DNA of 64,000 nucleotides from an uncultured Prevotella sp. GTDB lineage: Bacteria > Bacteroidota > Bacteroidia > Bacteroidales > Bacteroidaceae. Positions 8,748 to 18,565 of this stretch are shown in pieces (the first letter of the stretch is position 1; each line of letters opens with the position of its first letter). The DNA lies in contig CAKPYB010000009.1 in NCBI GenBank assembly GCA_934202525.1, positions 40,110-104,109 of the forward strand, given 5' to 3'. The translations under genes and the position numbers were made by a program. The notes under the pieces were generated by a model that searched no databases, was not told where the DNA came from, and saw nothing but the letters and a program-made list of their open reading frames with translations.

Positions 8748-9881
8748 CTATAAATCACGTTTCAGCGTAATAACTGTCAGTTCAGGCCATGCGCCTAGGC
8801 GGAAAGGGAAAGAACCACCAATACCCGATGATACATAGAGCATCTGCTCACCAATGCGGTAAGCTCCGCCCCACTCTTTGAAAGCCATACGGGCAGGCGT
8901 CCATTTACCTATTTTCAATTGTCCGGCATGCGTATGTCCCGCCAGAGTAAGTTGTATCTTCTTACCAACTACTTCTCTGCGCCAATGGTGAGGATCATGG
9001 CTCAAGAGGATTTTAAACATATCTGGATTCAACCCCTTCATCGCTTTCTTCAGATTACTGCGATTGGTGAAAGGAGGCTGACCGGGATTCTCTACGCCTA
9101 TTACAGCGATAGATGCCATACCATGACTCACCACATGATGTTCGTTCATCAGCTGATGCCACCCCAGACTTTCCTGATAACCATAGAGCATACGGCGGTT
9201 TCTCTTCAAAGCGCCAATAGAATGATTGTTGCCATATTCACAATAATCATGATTTCCCCAGATAGAATAGATGCCATCTGACGCATGAAGCTGCCTCAGC
9301 GTATCCAGATAAGGCTCCACTTCGCTGGCTTGGTTATTGACCAGGTCGCCCGTAAAGAGAATCATATCGGGTTCTTCATTGTTGGCCGCATCCACCACCT
9401 TCTGCACGAAATCATTGCCGGGAGGAAACGAACCGAGATGAAAGTCGGTAATCTGTACCAGACGGTAACCATCAAAATAAGGAGGTAAATCGGGCGAGGT
9501 AAAGGTGATGTGTTTGAGTTCCAAACGCTTCCATCCCTCGATAAAACCAAAGGCAAACCAGCCAATCACACCCAAAGCAGGAATCAGAGCAAAGAACCAA
9601 GGTAGGAATGCATCGAACAGGATGAAGACAACCTTAGGAAATGCCGAGAAAAGTATCGTGGTAAAGAGTACACGGACTGACAACTTGTGGAAGAATCCCA
9701 TCTGCAAGCCCACCTCGGCAAGAACGAGCAACAACGAGGGAACCCACCATAAGATGGCTAGCGGCAAAGGCCACTCACTCACCCCGATATGCCAAAGCCA
9801 GAAGTCGGGGAGGAATGCCAGAACCGACATGACTACAATATAGAATATGGATCTTAATACCTTTTTTATAATCTTCTTCAT
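8748..9881 (-). CDS. Membrane-anchored metallophosphoesterase (YkuE/YaeI-like)
   Basis: A 377-aa protein with four predicted N-terminal transmembrane helices (to about residue 115) and a calcineurin-like phosphoesterase domain. The metal-binding signature is complete: ITDFHLG (D-x-H), LFTGDLVN (GD), WGNHDYCEYG (GNHD), LLSHDPHHW (H) and LAGHTHAGQL (GH-x-H). Family members act on phosphorylated lipids such as UDP-diacylglucosamine or on phosphodiesters at the membrane; the substrate here is not known. It has its own promoter box at 9904-9911 and is divergent from the serine hydrolase gene. Confidence 0.88.
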   Translation of the reverse strand: MKKIIKKVLRSIFYIVVMSVLAFLPDFWLWHIGVSEWPLPLAILWWVPSLLLVLAEVGLQMGFFHKLSVRVLFTTILFSAFPKVVFILFDAFLPWFFALIPALGVIGWFAFGFIEGWKRLELKHITFTSPDLPPYFDGYRLVQITDFHLGSFPPGNDFVQKVVDAANNEEPDMILFTGDLVNNQASEVEPYLDTLRQLHASDGIYSIWGNHDYCEYGNNHSIGALKRNRRMLYGYQESLGWHQLMNEHHVVSHGMASIAVIGVENPGQPPFTNRSNLKKAMKGLNPDMFKILLSHDPHHWRREVVGKKIQLTLAGHTHAGQLKIGKWTPARMAFKEWGGAYRIGEQMLYVSSGIGGSFPFRLGAWPELTVITLKRDL

Positions 9882-9903
9882 TGTTTTACTTTATATGCGG
9901 GTA

Positions 9904-9911
9904 CAAAGGTA
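9904..9911 (-). promoter_or_regulatory. -7 box for the metallophosphoesterase
   Basis: TACCTTTG on the minus strand, 22 nt before the ATG. Confidence 0.55.
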
Positions 9912-9982
9912 CGATAATTCAGAGACAATACAAAATAAATTTAAATATATTTTCAATGTTTTGTTTTTTGAGAAGATTGCAT

Positions 9983-9990
9983 TATCTTTG
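9983..9990 (+). promoter_or_regulatory. -7 box for the serine hydrolase
   Basis: TATCTTTG with TTTG-like sequence about 20 nt upstream; the gene starts at 10011. Confidence 0.6.
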
Positions 9991-10010
9991 CACATGAAAA
10001 AATAAATAAA

Positions 10011-11324
10011 ATGGCACGACGACTAAGAAAAAAACGCATAGCAATCATATTGCTTACCTTTACAGCAATCGTAGGATGGACTACACACAGCTGTGTATCT
10101 CGCTGTACATCAGCATCAGACAAGAACAAGGCGGCAGATTCGCTCCCTAAGGTTCATATCAACGATTCCATCTCAAATGCCCTGACAGAGGGGAAGGAAT
10201 ATCATGAGATGGACTCGGTGATAGAAAGGTATCTCAAGAGATGGGAAATCAATGGAGCCCAACTCGTCATCACTCGCAACGACTCGCTACTCTATGCCCG
10301 CGGATTCGGAATGGCGGATAAGGAGCGGGGCACCAGGATGGAACCTAACATGCTGATGCGCTTTGCCTCCGTATCGAAACTGATTACAGCCGTAGGTATC
10401 ATGAAGTTGCAGGAGATGAAGAAACTCAAGCTGAACGAAAAGGTGTTTGGCGGAAAGGGAATCCTGCGCGATACCGTTTATAACAACAGCATCAAGGACA
10501 AGCGATATTACGACATTACCGTAGAACAACTGCTGCGCCATCAGGCGGGTTTCAACAATTATGCCGGCGACCCGGTATCTTCCACCCGCTACATCATGAT
10601 GCAGAACCATCTCACTACGCCTCCAGATCACCCTACCCTGCTCAAGATTCTCTTGAAGCGCCACTTGGGTTATACTCCTGGCGAAGGCAAATGCTACAGC
10701 AATCTGGGCTACATGATTCTCTCCATGATTATCGAGAAGAAGAGCGGAATGAAATATGAAAACTTCATGCAGAAGTATGTGCTCCACCCAGCCGGCTGCT
10801 ACGACATGCATATTGCGGGAACTTACTTAAAGGACCGCCGCCCTAACGAGACGAAGTACTACATGCACCAGGGCAGCATCCCTGTGTATGAATACAACAA
10901 CAGTGGACGACTGGTAGAGAAATGCTACGGCGATACCGACCTCCCTCGCCTTTCAGGTGCAGGTGCCTGGTGTGGTTCGACTGCAGAGTTGAGCCGCTTT
11001 ATTGCCAGCATCGATGGTTTGCCACATGTCAAGGATATCCTCAGCAAGAAGAGCATCGAGTTTATGACGCGCGAGCAGGCTGACCACCAATACTCTATCG
11101 GTTGGAACTATACGCCAAAGAGCAACAAGCCATGGATTCGTACAGGTTCGCTGGCAGGCACATCAGCTATCGTTCTGAAATATCCGGATAACCAATGCTG
11201 GATTCTCATCACGAACACATCTACATGGAAGGGCCATGGTTTCTCTAACGACACAATGGCTTTCTTCGAGAAACTCAGGAAGAAATATATGGCAAAGATG
11301 CCAAAGAAAGACTTGTTCTTATAA
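10011..11324 (+). CDS. Serine hydrolase, beta-lactamase class C / DD-peptidase-like
   Basis: An exported 437-aa protein. An N-terminal basic stretch and hydrophobic segment (residues 9-25) form a signal peptide or anchor; the cysteine at about 28 is not in a canonical lipobox. The penicillin-binding fold shows the active-site SVSK (SxxK, residue ~120), the second motif YSN in KCYSNLGYMI (YxN), and a C-terminal segment with RTGSLAGTSA in place of the K-T-G triad (here RTG). Class C-like hydrolases of this type include DD-carboxypeptidases, esterases and peptidases, so resistance should not be assumed. Ends at a strong terminator shared with the convergent receptor gene. Confidence 0.85.
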   Translation: MARRLRKKRIAIILLTFTAIVGWTTHSCVSRCTSASDKNKAADSLPKVHINDSISNALTEGKEYHEMDSVIERYLKRWEINGAQLVITRNDSLLYARGFGMADKERGTRMEPNMLMRFASVSKLITAVGIMKLQEMKKLKLNEKVFGGKGILRDTVYNNSIKDKRYYDITVEQLLRHQAGFNNYAGDPVSSTRYIMMQNHLTTPPDHPTLLKILLKRHLGYTPGEGKCYSNLGYMILSMIIEKKSGMKYENFMQKYVLHPAGCYDMHIAGTYLKDRRPNETKYYMHQGSIPVYEYNNSGRLVEKCYGDTDLPRLSGAGAWCGSTAELSRFIASIDGLPHVKDILSKKSIEFMTREQADHQYSIGWNYTPKSNKPWIRTGSLAGTSAIVLKYPDNQCWILITNTSTWKGHGFSNDTMAFFEKLRKKYMAKMPKKDLFL

Positions 11325-11328
11325 AACC

Positions 11329-11371
11329 AAAAAGATGGTGAATCATTTACTTATGATTCACCATCTTTTTA
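11329..11371. terminator. Bidirectional terminator after the serine hydrolase
   Basis: A perfect long stem (AAAAGATGGTGAATCAT paired with ATGATTCACCATCTTTT), loop TTACTT, with A- and T-runs on both sides. Confidence 0.85.
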
Positions 11372-11409
11372 TATTAATGATAGGTTGTCAGAAAAGACAA
11401 TATATGTTG

Positions 11410-14400
11410 TTAGAATGTATACTTCAAACCAACCTGGCCACGCCAGCGGCTGTAGTATGAGCTAGGATACTTGAGAGGCATATCTGATGGGTTAGCGAAC
11501 TGGAATACACCATCCCCCTTGTACGTGATAGGAGAAATAATCTCGCTGTTATAACCACTACTGAAGGTACGGCCCCAATCCTTGTTCAGGAGGTTAGCCA
11601 CGTTCATGATATCCAAAGTCAGTTCCAAAGCATGTACATACTTGCCTGTACGGATGCCAAACTTCTGACCGAAGTGGAAGTCGAAATGACTCTCGAATGG
11701 CAAGTTATCACCATAACGCTCGAAGTACTCACCACGATGATCCTTCACATAACGAGTAGTAGCAAGCCACTGCTTCAAATTAGCACGCTGCTGCTCAGCA
11801 GTATAAGCATCTGTACCCAAGAACTGCATTTGGTCTACCTGCGCATCTGTAGGGATGAAAATCAAGTCATTACTTGTACCATTATCTCCGTTGACATCTC
11901 CACTATAAACGAGAGAGTAAGGAGAACCGCTTTGACCCTGGTAGATAAGACCTACTGTAGTGGTAAACAACTTGTTGGTTCCCCAGTTGAAGTGATAGAA
12001 AGCAGAAGCCTTCACTGTATGAGGCACATTATAACCACTATTAGCCAATTCTGGGTTGTTTGAGAAGCGATAAGTATGAGTATTACGCCAGTTGCTCTGA
12101 GCAACAGATGAGGTCATACTGCTTACAGACTCTGAGTGAGTGAATGTATAAGATGCATTCAGATCAAGACCGAACGCAAAGTGCTTAGCTGCAGACAAAG
12201 ACAAGCTGTAGCTGTAGCCCTTGCTGGTATTATACATTGCATAGATGTTGGTAAACGACTTAGCATCTGCTACCTTGGTATAAAGAGGACGGTTATCCCA
12301 GTTCATGTAAGAGGTCTGAGACAAGGTCTTACCCGACTCCTCATAAGCCAAGTTCTTGTAATAAACATCATTCAGACTCTTGCTGAAGATACCCTCAGCA
12401 GTCCAGTCGATACCCAGGAGATTGAAATCAAAACCAAGGTTAACACGCATGGTCTGAGTAAACTTGAAGTCCTTATCAAATACATTGATTTCCTGACTAC
12501 CCGTAGCCTTCAGATTATCTGCATTCAGAGTCTGCTTGTTAGGATCCATGATGAGCTGCACAGCAGAATTATTTTTTGCAGAGTAAGAAGATGTCTGCAC
12601 ACCAGTATTCGTAAAGTTGTTGCTCAACCAGACGAAAGGAATACGACCAGTGAATACACCGATACCTCCACGAAGGATATATTTGCGGTTCTTCTCAATG
12701 TCCCAACGGAAACCTACACGAGGGCTCCACATAGGCGTACTGGAAAGTTTCTGATTGGTCTTGAAACCATATCCCTTAGCTGCTGCCCACTCATTGAATT
12801 TAGCATTCTCGGCTGGAGTATCAAAGAACAGAGGCATATCCATACGGAGACCATAGGTAAGCTGGAAACTGTCAGTTACATCCCACTTGTCCTGTACATA
12901 GAAGCCCAGCTGAGCTGCACTAAACTCAGGTGCCCATCGAGGATTACCGGTCACCTCAACATTAGCCTGCTTGAAGTAGAAGTTCTTGATATACTTACCA
13001 TCACCTCCCAAGCCATCAGCTCCACAACCATTGTAATAATTCAGGAAATCGTCTGGAGTATCAAAATAATAGCATCCATAGAGATTCTGGATGAAGAGAT
13101 TAGAGAACTTATAAAGCTCGTTATGTGTACCGAATGTCAGCGTATGATTACCCTTGAACCATGTAAAGTTATCTTCGAGCGTATAGATATCCTGATTCAA
13201 TCCATTAGCCATAGAAGAATATTCATTACCGATATTCACGGTACCATTTCCTACCTTGTAAATAGTGATAGATGGAGCTGGCTGACCAGAAGTACGCGCA
13301 TCACGAACACGAACATAAGATACACGTGCCTCATTGCTCAGATTTGGTGAGATGCGGCTCTGCAACTCTGCTGCGAAAGAATGAGTCTTAGATTTGAAAT
13401 CATACAAGTGGTCGGTAGTATTCAATGTGGCAATACCACCCAGACCAAGCGTCTGCTTGGCATCAACATAACTCCAACGAACAGAGAACTTGTTGAACTC
13501 GTTGATGTTCCAATCCAACTTCAAACCAACTTTCTGGCTCTTCACGTTCTTATCCTTATCTGCCCATGAAGTTGCATAATCATAACCCTGACGGTTAGCC
13601 AAGTCGTAAATCTTAGACATCAGGTTTTTAGCCAGATCTGAATCAAACTTAACATCTGGAGAATCGATGGTATACTGAGTTGGGTACGACTTTTCTGAAT
13701 TCTCATAGTTTGCGAAGAAGAAGAGTTTGTTCTTGATGATTGGACCACCGAGCGTAAATCCGAACAAAGTTTCCTTCTCATCATCATAAGGCTGAGCATA
13801 GGTACCATCCATATTCTTATAATGGCGACCTACCAAATCCTGGTTGTTACCATAGAAATAGCCACTACCATGGAATTCATTGGTACCACTCTTGGTTACT
13901 GCGTTGATGGCACCACCGGTAAAACCACCCTGGCGAACATCGAAAGGAGCGATATTTACCTGAATCTGGTCAATAGTCTCCATAGAAACAGGCTGAGATC
14001 CTGCCTGACCACCATTACTGCCATTAGCAGTAAGACCGAACACGTCGTTATTCATCACACCATCAATCTGGAATGAATTATAACGGTTGTTCATACCTGC
14101 AAATGACATAGAACCAGACTGTCCGTTTGTAGTAAGCTGTGGATTCAGGCGAGCCACGTCCGCAATACTGTGCGAGATAGAAGGCATATCAGCTATCTGC
14201 TGAGCATTGATACTCATGGCCGCACCGGTCTTCGTACCATTCAGACCAGCCTTACCTGAAACAACAACCTCCTGAAGTTGCTTGGCATCTTCCTGAAGAG
14301 AGCAAGAGAGATTCTGGCTTTCACCCAAGTTCAGACTGACATTGTTGAAAACCTTGTCCTTATATCCGATATAAGAGATACTTACCTTGTAAGGACCACC

Positions 14401-14616
14401 TGGACGCATACCCTGAATAGTATAGCGACCATCTACATTTGTTACAGCACGATACATAGTACCAGATGGCTGGTGTGTAGCAGTAACCGTAGCCCCAATA
14501 ACGGTTTCGCCATTGGAAGAAATTTTACCACTAATGCCCGAAGTGGTAATCTGAGCCATTGCCGAAGTCACCACGAAGGCGAGCAAAGCCAGAAGTAGTT
14601 GCAATCTTTTCTGCAT
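11410..14616 (-). CDS. Oar-like TonB-dependent outer-membrane receptor (copy 1)
   Basis: A 1068-aa outer-membrane transporter. Signal peptide at residues 1-21 (MQKRLQLLLALLAFVVTSAMA), a carboxypeptidase-regulatory-like beta-sandwich (about 24-110, SGKISSNGETVIGATV...GRYTIQGMRPGG), a plug domain (about 115-260) and a 22-strand barrel ending in aromatic KYTF. No SusD partner gene follows, so this is the Oar/carboxypeptidase-regulatory type, which may import peptides or other ligands; the substrate is unknown. ATG 14616 starts the signal peptide; the frame extends upstream to 14661 without signal-like sequence. It is a paralogue of the gene just upstream (14891-18226). Confidence 0.88.
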   Translation of the reverse strand: MQKRLQLLLALLAFVVTSAMAQITTSGISGKISSNGETVIGATVTATHQPSGTMYRAVTNVDGRYTIQGMRPGGPYKVSISYIGYKDKVFNNVSLNLGESQNLSCSLQEDAKQLQEVVVSGKAGLNGTKTGAAMSINAQQIADMPSISHSIADVARLNPQLTTNGQSGSMSFAGMNNRYNSFQIDGVMNNDVFGLTANGSNGGQAGSQPVSMETIDQIQVNIAPFDVRQGGFTGGAINAVTKSGTNEFHGSGYFYGNNQDLVGRHYKNMDGTYAQPYDDEKETLFGFTLGGPIIKNKLFFFANYENSEKSYPTQYTIDSPDVKFDSDLAKNLMSKIYDLANRQGYDYATSWADKDKNVKSQKVGLKLDWNINEFNKFSVRWSYVDAKQTLGLGGIATLNTTDHLYDFKSKTHSFAAELQSRISPNLSNEARVSYVRVRDARTSGQPAPSITIYKVGNGTVNIGNEYSSMANGLNQDIYTLEDNFTWFKGNHTLTFGTHNELYKFSNLFIQNLYGCYYFDTPDDFLNYYNGCGADGLGGDGKYIKNFYFKQANVEVTGNPRWAPEFSAAQLGFYVQDKWDVTDSFQLTYGLRMDMPLFFDTPAENAKFNEWAAAKGYGFKTNQKLSSTPMWSPRVGFRWDIEKNRKYILRGGIGVFTGRIPFVWLSNNFTNTGVQTSSYSAKNNSAVQLIMDPNKQTLNADNLKATGSQEINVFDKDFKFTQTMRVNLGFDFNLLGIDWTAEGIFSKSLNDVYYKNLAYEESGKTLSQTSYMNWDNRPLYTKVADAKSFTNIYAMYNTSKGYSYSLSLSAAKHFAFGLDLNASYTFTHSESVSSMTSSVAQSNWRNTHTYRFSNNPELANSGYNVPHTVKASAFYHFNWGTNKLFTTTVGLIYQGQSGSPYSLVYSGDVNGDNGTSNDLIFIPTDAQVDQMQFLGTDAYTAEQQRANLKQWLATTRYVKDHRGEYFERYGDNLPFESHFDFHFGQKFGIRTGKYVHALELTLDIMNVANLLNKDWGRTFSSGYNSEIISPITYKGDGVFQFANPSDMPLKYPSSYYSRWRGQVGLKYTF

Positions 14617-14703
14617 ATTGTTTAGATTCTTTTGTGAATAAATAAAGAGAGAACTGCCCACCTCGTACCATGAGCTTCCCCCCTCCTAAAACTGATTTTG
14701 CTG

Positions 14704-14711
14704 CAAATATA
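14704..14711 (-). promoter_or_regulatory. -7 box for receptor copy 1
   Basis: TATATTTG on the minus strand; it gives the gene its own promoter, separate from copy 2. Confidence 0.5.
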
Positions 14712-14783
14712 ACTAAAACTTTTGAAATGGCAAGCGAAAAACAGAGAAATATGATGTTTTATACCAAAAATATGCAAATAAAC

Positions 14784-14824
14784 GAAAAAAAAGATGCACT
14801 TCCCTCGAAAAAGAGAAGTGCATC
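14784..14824 (-). terminator. Terminator of receptor copy 2
   Basis: Ten-base stem GATGCACTTC/GAAGTGCATC (14793-14802 with 14815-14824), followed on the minus strand by a U-run (plus-strand A at 14785-14792). Confidence 0.8.
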
Positions 14825-14890
14825 GGAATGATATTATACTAATGTATAGTACGATAGTCTACACAGATTCTGATTTCCAAAACTCACCCA

Positions 14891-17800
14891 TTAGTTGAAG
14901 ATGTAACGGATAGAGAACTGGATAGAATAGGTAGAGTTGAAGCTTGTGTAGTTGGTGTATGTCTTAGACAATACATCCTTACCATTCTTCTGGAACTGGT
15001 AAGCATTCTTCGTAGCGTCATACTTCAAGAGAGACATGTTGTTGACAGTCTTGTAAAGACCCCAGCTGCTGTTGAGCAAGTTGGCAAGGTTCTTGATATC
15101 TACACCAAACTGAAGAGTATTCTTCTGACCTGCTACGTTGAGATAGAAGTTCTGGTTGAACTTGAAGTCCAACTGATGATGCCAAGGCATTACAGCACCA
15201 CCACGCTCAGCATACTCACCCTTGTGATTCTTCAAGTAATCATCCTGGTTGATGTAGTTCCAGAAGTCATTCTTCTGTGCTTCAGCAGTATAGCCACCAT
15301 AGTCAACGAATGTCCACTTGTCGAGAGCCTCTCTAGACTCTGGGATGAAGATGAGGTTGTTAGAACCATAGTCACCAACAACGTTGCTAGTCATTGTGTA
15401 TGAGTAGCGTGTGCAGCTATAGCCACCTGCATAACCTATGTTCATGCCCTCGTAGATAAGACCTACCTCAGAACCGAAGTGCTTAGCATAGTCCTTCTTG
15501 TAAGAAGCAGAGATGAGCAAACGGTTAGGAGCTACGTATGTACCATAACCCAACTCCTTATCATTGTTACCGTTGATAGAGTAACGGTTGTTATAGTATG
15601 CAGAAGAAACCTGGTCGCCTATACCATCACCGTAAGACTTAGCCTTAGAATAGGTGTAAGAAGCAGAGAGGTTCAAACCAAATGCAAACTTCTTAGCCAA
15701 AGATGCGGTGATAGAATAGTAGTAAGCCTTGTTACCTGCATTGGTAATTAAGTAAGGATTAATCTTTGACTTTGTATTGCTAGAGAAAGACTTACGAATA
15801 TCACCAGAGTTAGCTAATTCTATCTTCTTTTCACCATCCCAATAACGATCCACATTGACAACTGTAGCTGGGTTGAAGTCGCGGCTATAGATACCCTCCA
15901 AAGAGAAGTCGATATCATAAGGCAACTTAGCATCCAATGCCAAAGAAGTCTTCCATGTAGCATTCATCTTCAACTTCTTGTCGATGATGGTAGGAAATTC
16001 AGGAGCAGCAGCTTCATCACGATTGACAGCCAAGCCCAACTCCTGGAGTCTCTTAACCTGATCATCACGGTTTACATAGAACTTATCCATCACGTAATCT
16101 GCGACAGAATTTGCTTTTTTAGGATAGAAATATGTATACTGACCGCAACCAGCGTTACCTACAGCAGATACGAGCCATACAAATGGCAAACGACCGACGA
16201 AATAACCTGTACCACCACGGAGTACAAGCTTGTGATTGCCAAGGATATCCCAGTTGAAACCTACACGAGGAGAAACAGTTAATGGAGCATCTGGCAACTG
16301 GTCTGTGGTATACTTGTTCATATTGCCATTATTGTCTTTCCACTCCAATGCAGCAAAATTCTTATTGTAGTTGTTCTCCAACTCTGGGTAGATAGGCAAC
16401 TCGAAGCGCAAACCTGCTGTCAAGCGGAAACGCTCAGAGAAGTTTACCTGATCCTGAATATAAGCAGAGAACTGCTGATACTTCATAGTAGCCTTAAACT
16501 GACCGCTGCCATCCATAGGGAATGTTACACCATAAGCAGATGGAGCACCGCCAGCCATAAATGCCTCTGGAGAATCGTATACATAGTAACCAGCAGAAGC
16601 GGCACCGAAGCCGTTCACTGCCTTATTGGTCTCAAACTGAACACCAGCAGTGAAATTCTGGATGCCCATAGTCCAAGAAGCCTCATCAGTAGCTACGAAT
16701 GTCTTTACCTGACGGAGGTTGCCCTCTGTAAATGGATCAGGACCAAAGCCCATATAATAAGCACCATCCTTCAAGATATCCACAGTAGGGAATATACCAC
16801 CTACGTAAGAACGAGGCTCATCCTGATAAGAGTATGTCAAACGGAGCACGTTCTGAACGCCACCCCACTTAGAATTCCACTCACCAGCTAAAGAGGTAAA
16901 GTTCTTCACCTCATCATAACGAGAACTCTCGAAATAGAGACCAGCATTGGCTGTACGACCAGACTGGCTCTTGCCACCTGAGATAGAAACGCCATCAGAT
17001 GTGCCACCAGGATAAATCACATAATCCTTGAATGGAGATGTAGAGTTAGATGGAGTTTTAGAATCCTTCTCGTGGCTCTTAGAGAAACGCAAGTTGATCT
17101 TGTTGTTCTCATTGATGTTCCAGTCGATACGAGCCAAGAACTTATAAGAAGGAGTATCGAGAGAATAACCCTGATAGCGACCTGGGTTATAATTGTATTT
17201 ATTCTGAAGGAATGAGAGCATATTGTCCATATCGCTCACCAATGGACGGTGAACGGTACCATTAGAAGGACTCCACTCATCAGAAGTGCTGAGACGAGCT
17301 GTACCAGAAGGACCAGCAGAGATGTTGCTCTGATACTCACCATTGGCAAAGAAGAACAACTTATCCTTGATGATAGGACCACCGAAGCTGGCACCCCATG
17401 TAGTAGAATGAGACTGGAGACGATTCAACTCATAATCGCTTACCTTGTTACCACGCAAGTGAGAGTTGGTAGTGTACATATAAGCTGTACCCTTGAAATC
17501 ATTGGTACCGCTCTTGGTTACGGCACTGATAGCACCGCCTGTAAATCCACTCAAACGAACATCGTATGGAGATGAAGATACTGAAATCTGATCTAATGCA
17601 TCGAGAGAGATTGGTGAGCCGCTACCTGGCAGGTTACCACCAATACCGAAAGCGTTGTTGAACGCTGCACCATCCACAGTAACGTAAGACTGACGGTAGT
17701 TACCACCACCTACAGAGAAACCGCTACCTACGTTGGCACCCTGTGGAGTCAACTTCAAGAGGTCGTTCATGCTACGGGATACGGTAGGAACAACCTCTAT

Positions 17801-18226
17801 TTGGTCGGCATTAATACTTGTTGTTGCACCAGCACGGTCGGTGCGCATGTTGTTGTTACGATTGGCTACAACTACCACGTCTTCCAACTGAGCTGCATCT
17901 TCAGCCAAAGTCTCATTCAAGACTGTATTCTGACCAAGAGAAAGAGAAATGCCCTTTACCTGCTTGTTCTTGTAACCCACGTAGGTTACTTCCAAAACAT
18001 AAGGTCCACCCGGGCGCATACCCTGAATAGAATAACGACCATCGATGTTGGTCACTGCACGATAGACTGTACCAGAAGGTTGGTGAACAATCTTGATTGT
18101 AGCGCCTATGACGTCTTCGCCATTAGCTGTAATTTTACCACTAACGCTAGATGTGGTAATCTGCGCCATGGCTGTGGTTACCATAAAGGCCAGCAAAGCC
18201 ACTAATAAATGCAATCTTTTCTGCAT
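14891..18226 (-). CDS. Oar-like TonB-dependent outer-membrane receptor (copy 2)
   Basis: A 1111-aa paralogue of the downstream receptor with the same order: signal peptide (MQKRLHLLVALLAFMVTTAMA), carboxypeptidase-regulatory-like domain (about 24-110), plug (about 115-280, with FTGGAISAVTKSGTNDF) and beta-barrel ending in IRYIFN. The first ~110 residues are nearly the same in the two copies, while the barrel and loops differ, as expected if the two transport different ligands. No SusD gene is adjacent. It has its own promoter box (18292-18299) and terminator (14784-14824). Confidence 0.88.
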   Translation of the reverse strand: MQKRLHLLVALLAFMVTTAMAQITTSSVSGKITANGEDVIGATIKIVHQPSGTVYRAVTNIDGRYSIQGMRPGGPYVLEVTYVGYKNKQVKGISLSLGQNTVLNETLAEDAAQLEDVVVVANRNNNMRTDRAGATTSINADQIEVVPTVSRSMNDLLKLTPQGANVGSGFSVGGGNYRQSYVTVDGAAFNNAFGIGGNLPGSGSPISLDALDQISVSSSPYDVRLSGFTGGAISAVTKSGTNDFKGTAYMYTTNSHLRGNKVSDYELNRLQSHSTTWGASFGGPIIKDKLFFFANGEYQSNISAGPSGTARLSTSDEWSPSNGTVHRPLVSDMDNMLSFLQNKYNYNPGRYQGYSLDTPSYKFLARIDWNINENNKINLRFSKSHEKDSKTPSNSTSPFKDYVIYPGGTSDGVSISGGKSQSGRTANAGLYFESSRYDEVKNFTSLAGEWNSKWGGVQNVLRLTYSYQDEPRSYVGGIFPTVDILKDGAYYMGFGPDPFTEGNLRQVKTFVATDEASWTMGIQNFTAGVQFETNKAVNGFGAASAGYYVYDSPEAFMAGGAPSAYGVTFPMDGSGQFKATMKYQQFSAYIQDQVNFSERFRLTAGLRFELPIYPELENNYNKNFAALEWKDNNGNMNKYTTDQLPDAPLTVSPRVGFNWDILGNHKLVLRGGTGYFVGRLPFVWLVSAVGNAGCGQYTYFYPKKANSVADYVMDKFYVNRDDQVKRLQELGLAVNRDEAAAPEFPTIIDKKLKMNATWKTSLALDAKLPYDIDFSLEGIYSRDFNPATVVNVDRYWDGEKKIELANSGDIRKSFSSNTKSKINPYLITNAGNKAYYYSITASLAKKFAFGLNLSASYTYSKAKSYGDGIGDQVSSAYYNNRYSINGNNDKELGYGTYVAPNRLLISASYKKDYAKHFGSEVGLIYEGMNIGYAGGYSCTRYSYTMTSNVVGDYGSNNLIFIPESREALDKWTFVDYGGYTAEAQKNDFWNYINQDDYLKNHKGEYAERGGAVMPWHHQLDFKFNQNFYLNVAGQKNTLQFGVDIKNLANLLNSSWGLYKTVNNMSLLKYDATKNAYQFQKNGKDVLSKTYTNYTSFNSTYSIQFSIRYIFN

Positions 18227-18291
18227 ACCTTTTATTATATAAAATTATTAAAACTTGGGGATATAACCCCCTCTTATATTGTTATCGTTTG

Positions 18292-18299
18292 CAAAATTA
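18292..18299 (-). promoter_or_regulatory. -7 box for receptor copy 2
   Basis: TAATTTTG on the minus strand, upstream of ATG 18226. Confidence 0.45.
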
Positions 18300-18352
18300 A
18301 TAAAAAAATCTCTTTTAATTGTTACAAAAGCATGAAAAATAGTGTTTTATAA

Positions 18353-18390
18353 CATAAAAAAAATCTGCGTTAAGCAAATAACGCAGATTT
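18353..18390 (-). terminator. Terminator of the ABC exporter operon
   Basis: Twelve-base stem AAATCTGCGTTA/TAACGCAGATTT (18361-18372 with 18379-18390), followed on the minus strand by a run of U. Confidence 0.8.
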
Positions 18391-18470
18391 CCTTTAATTT
18401 GTTATTTATAACGGGGGTTTGCTTATAGTTTTTTTTTCGGGGGTAAAAGCGGGGGACTGATCTTCGAGGA

Positions 18471-18489
18471 CAGGCGATGGAATCGCCTG
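18471..18489. repeat. Covarying hairpin repeat, copy 1
   Basis: CAGGCGAT-GGA-ATCGCCTG: an 8-bp perfect stem with a 3-nt loop, followed by GAACGGAGGCT. Copy 2 lies at 20465-20483 in the same orientation. The two copies differ at two stem pairs, both compensated. It sits between the ABC permease stop and its terminator; the rest of the 18391-18565 stretch holds G-rich runs and no gene. Confidence 0.6.
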
Positions 18490-18565
18490 GAACGGAGGCT
18501 GGGCTCACTTACGGGCTGGCTTTACCCCTACTGCTGGCTTTAAGAGCGAGGCTGGCTGGGCGCCC

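Noticed and set aside
13822..14598. Several open plus-strand frames inside the receptor genes
   Set aside because: They are antisense shadows of strongly coding TonB-dependent receptor sequence, with no promoter or family signal.
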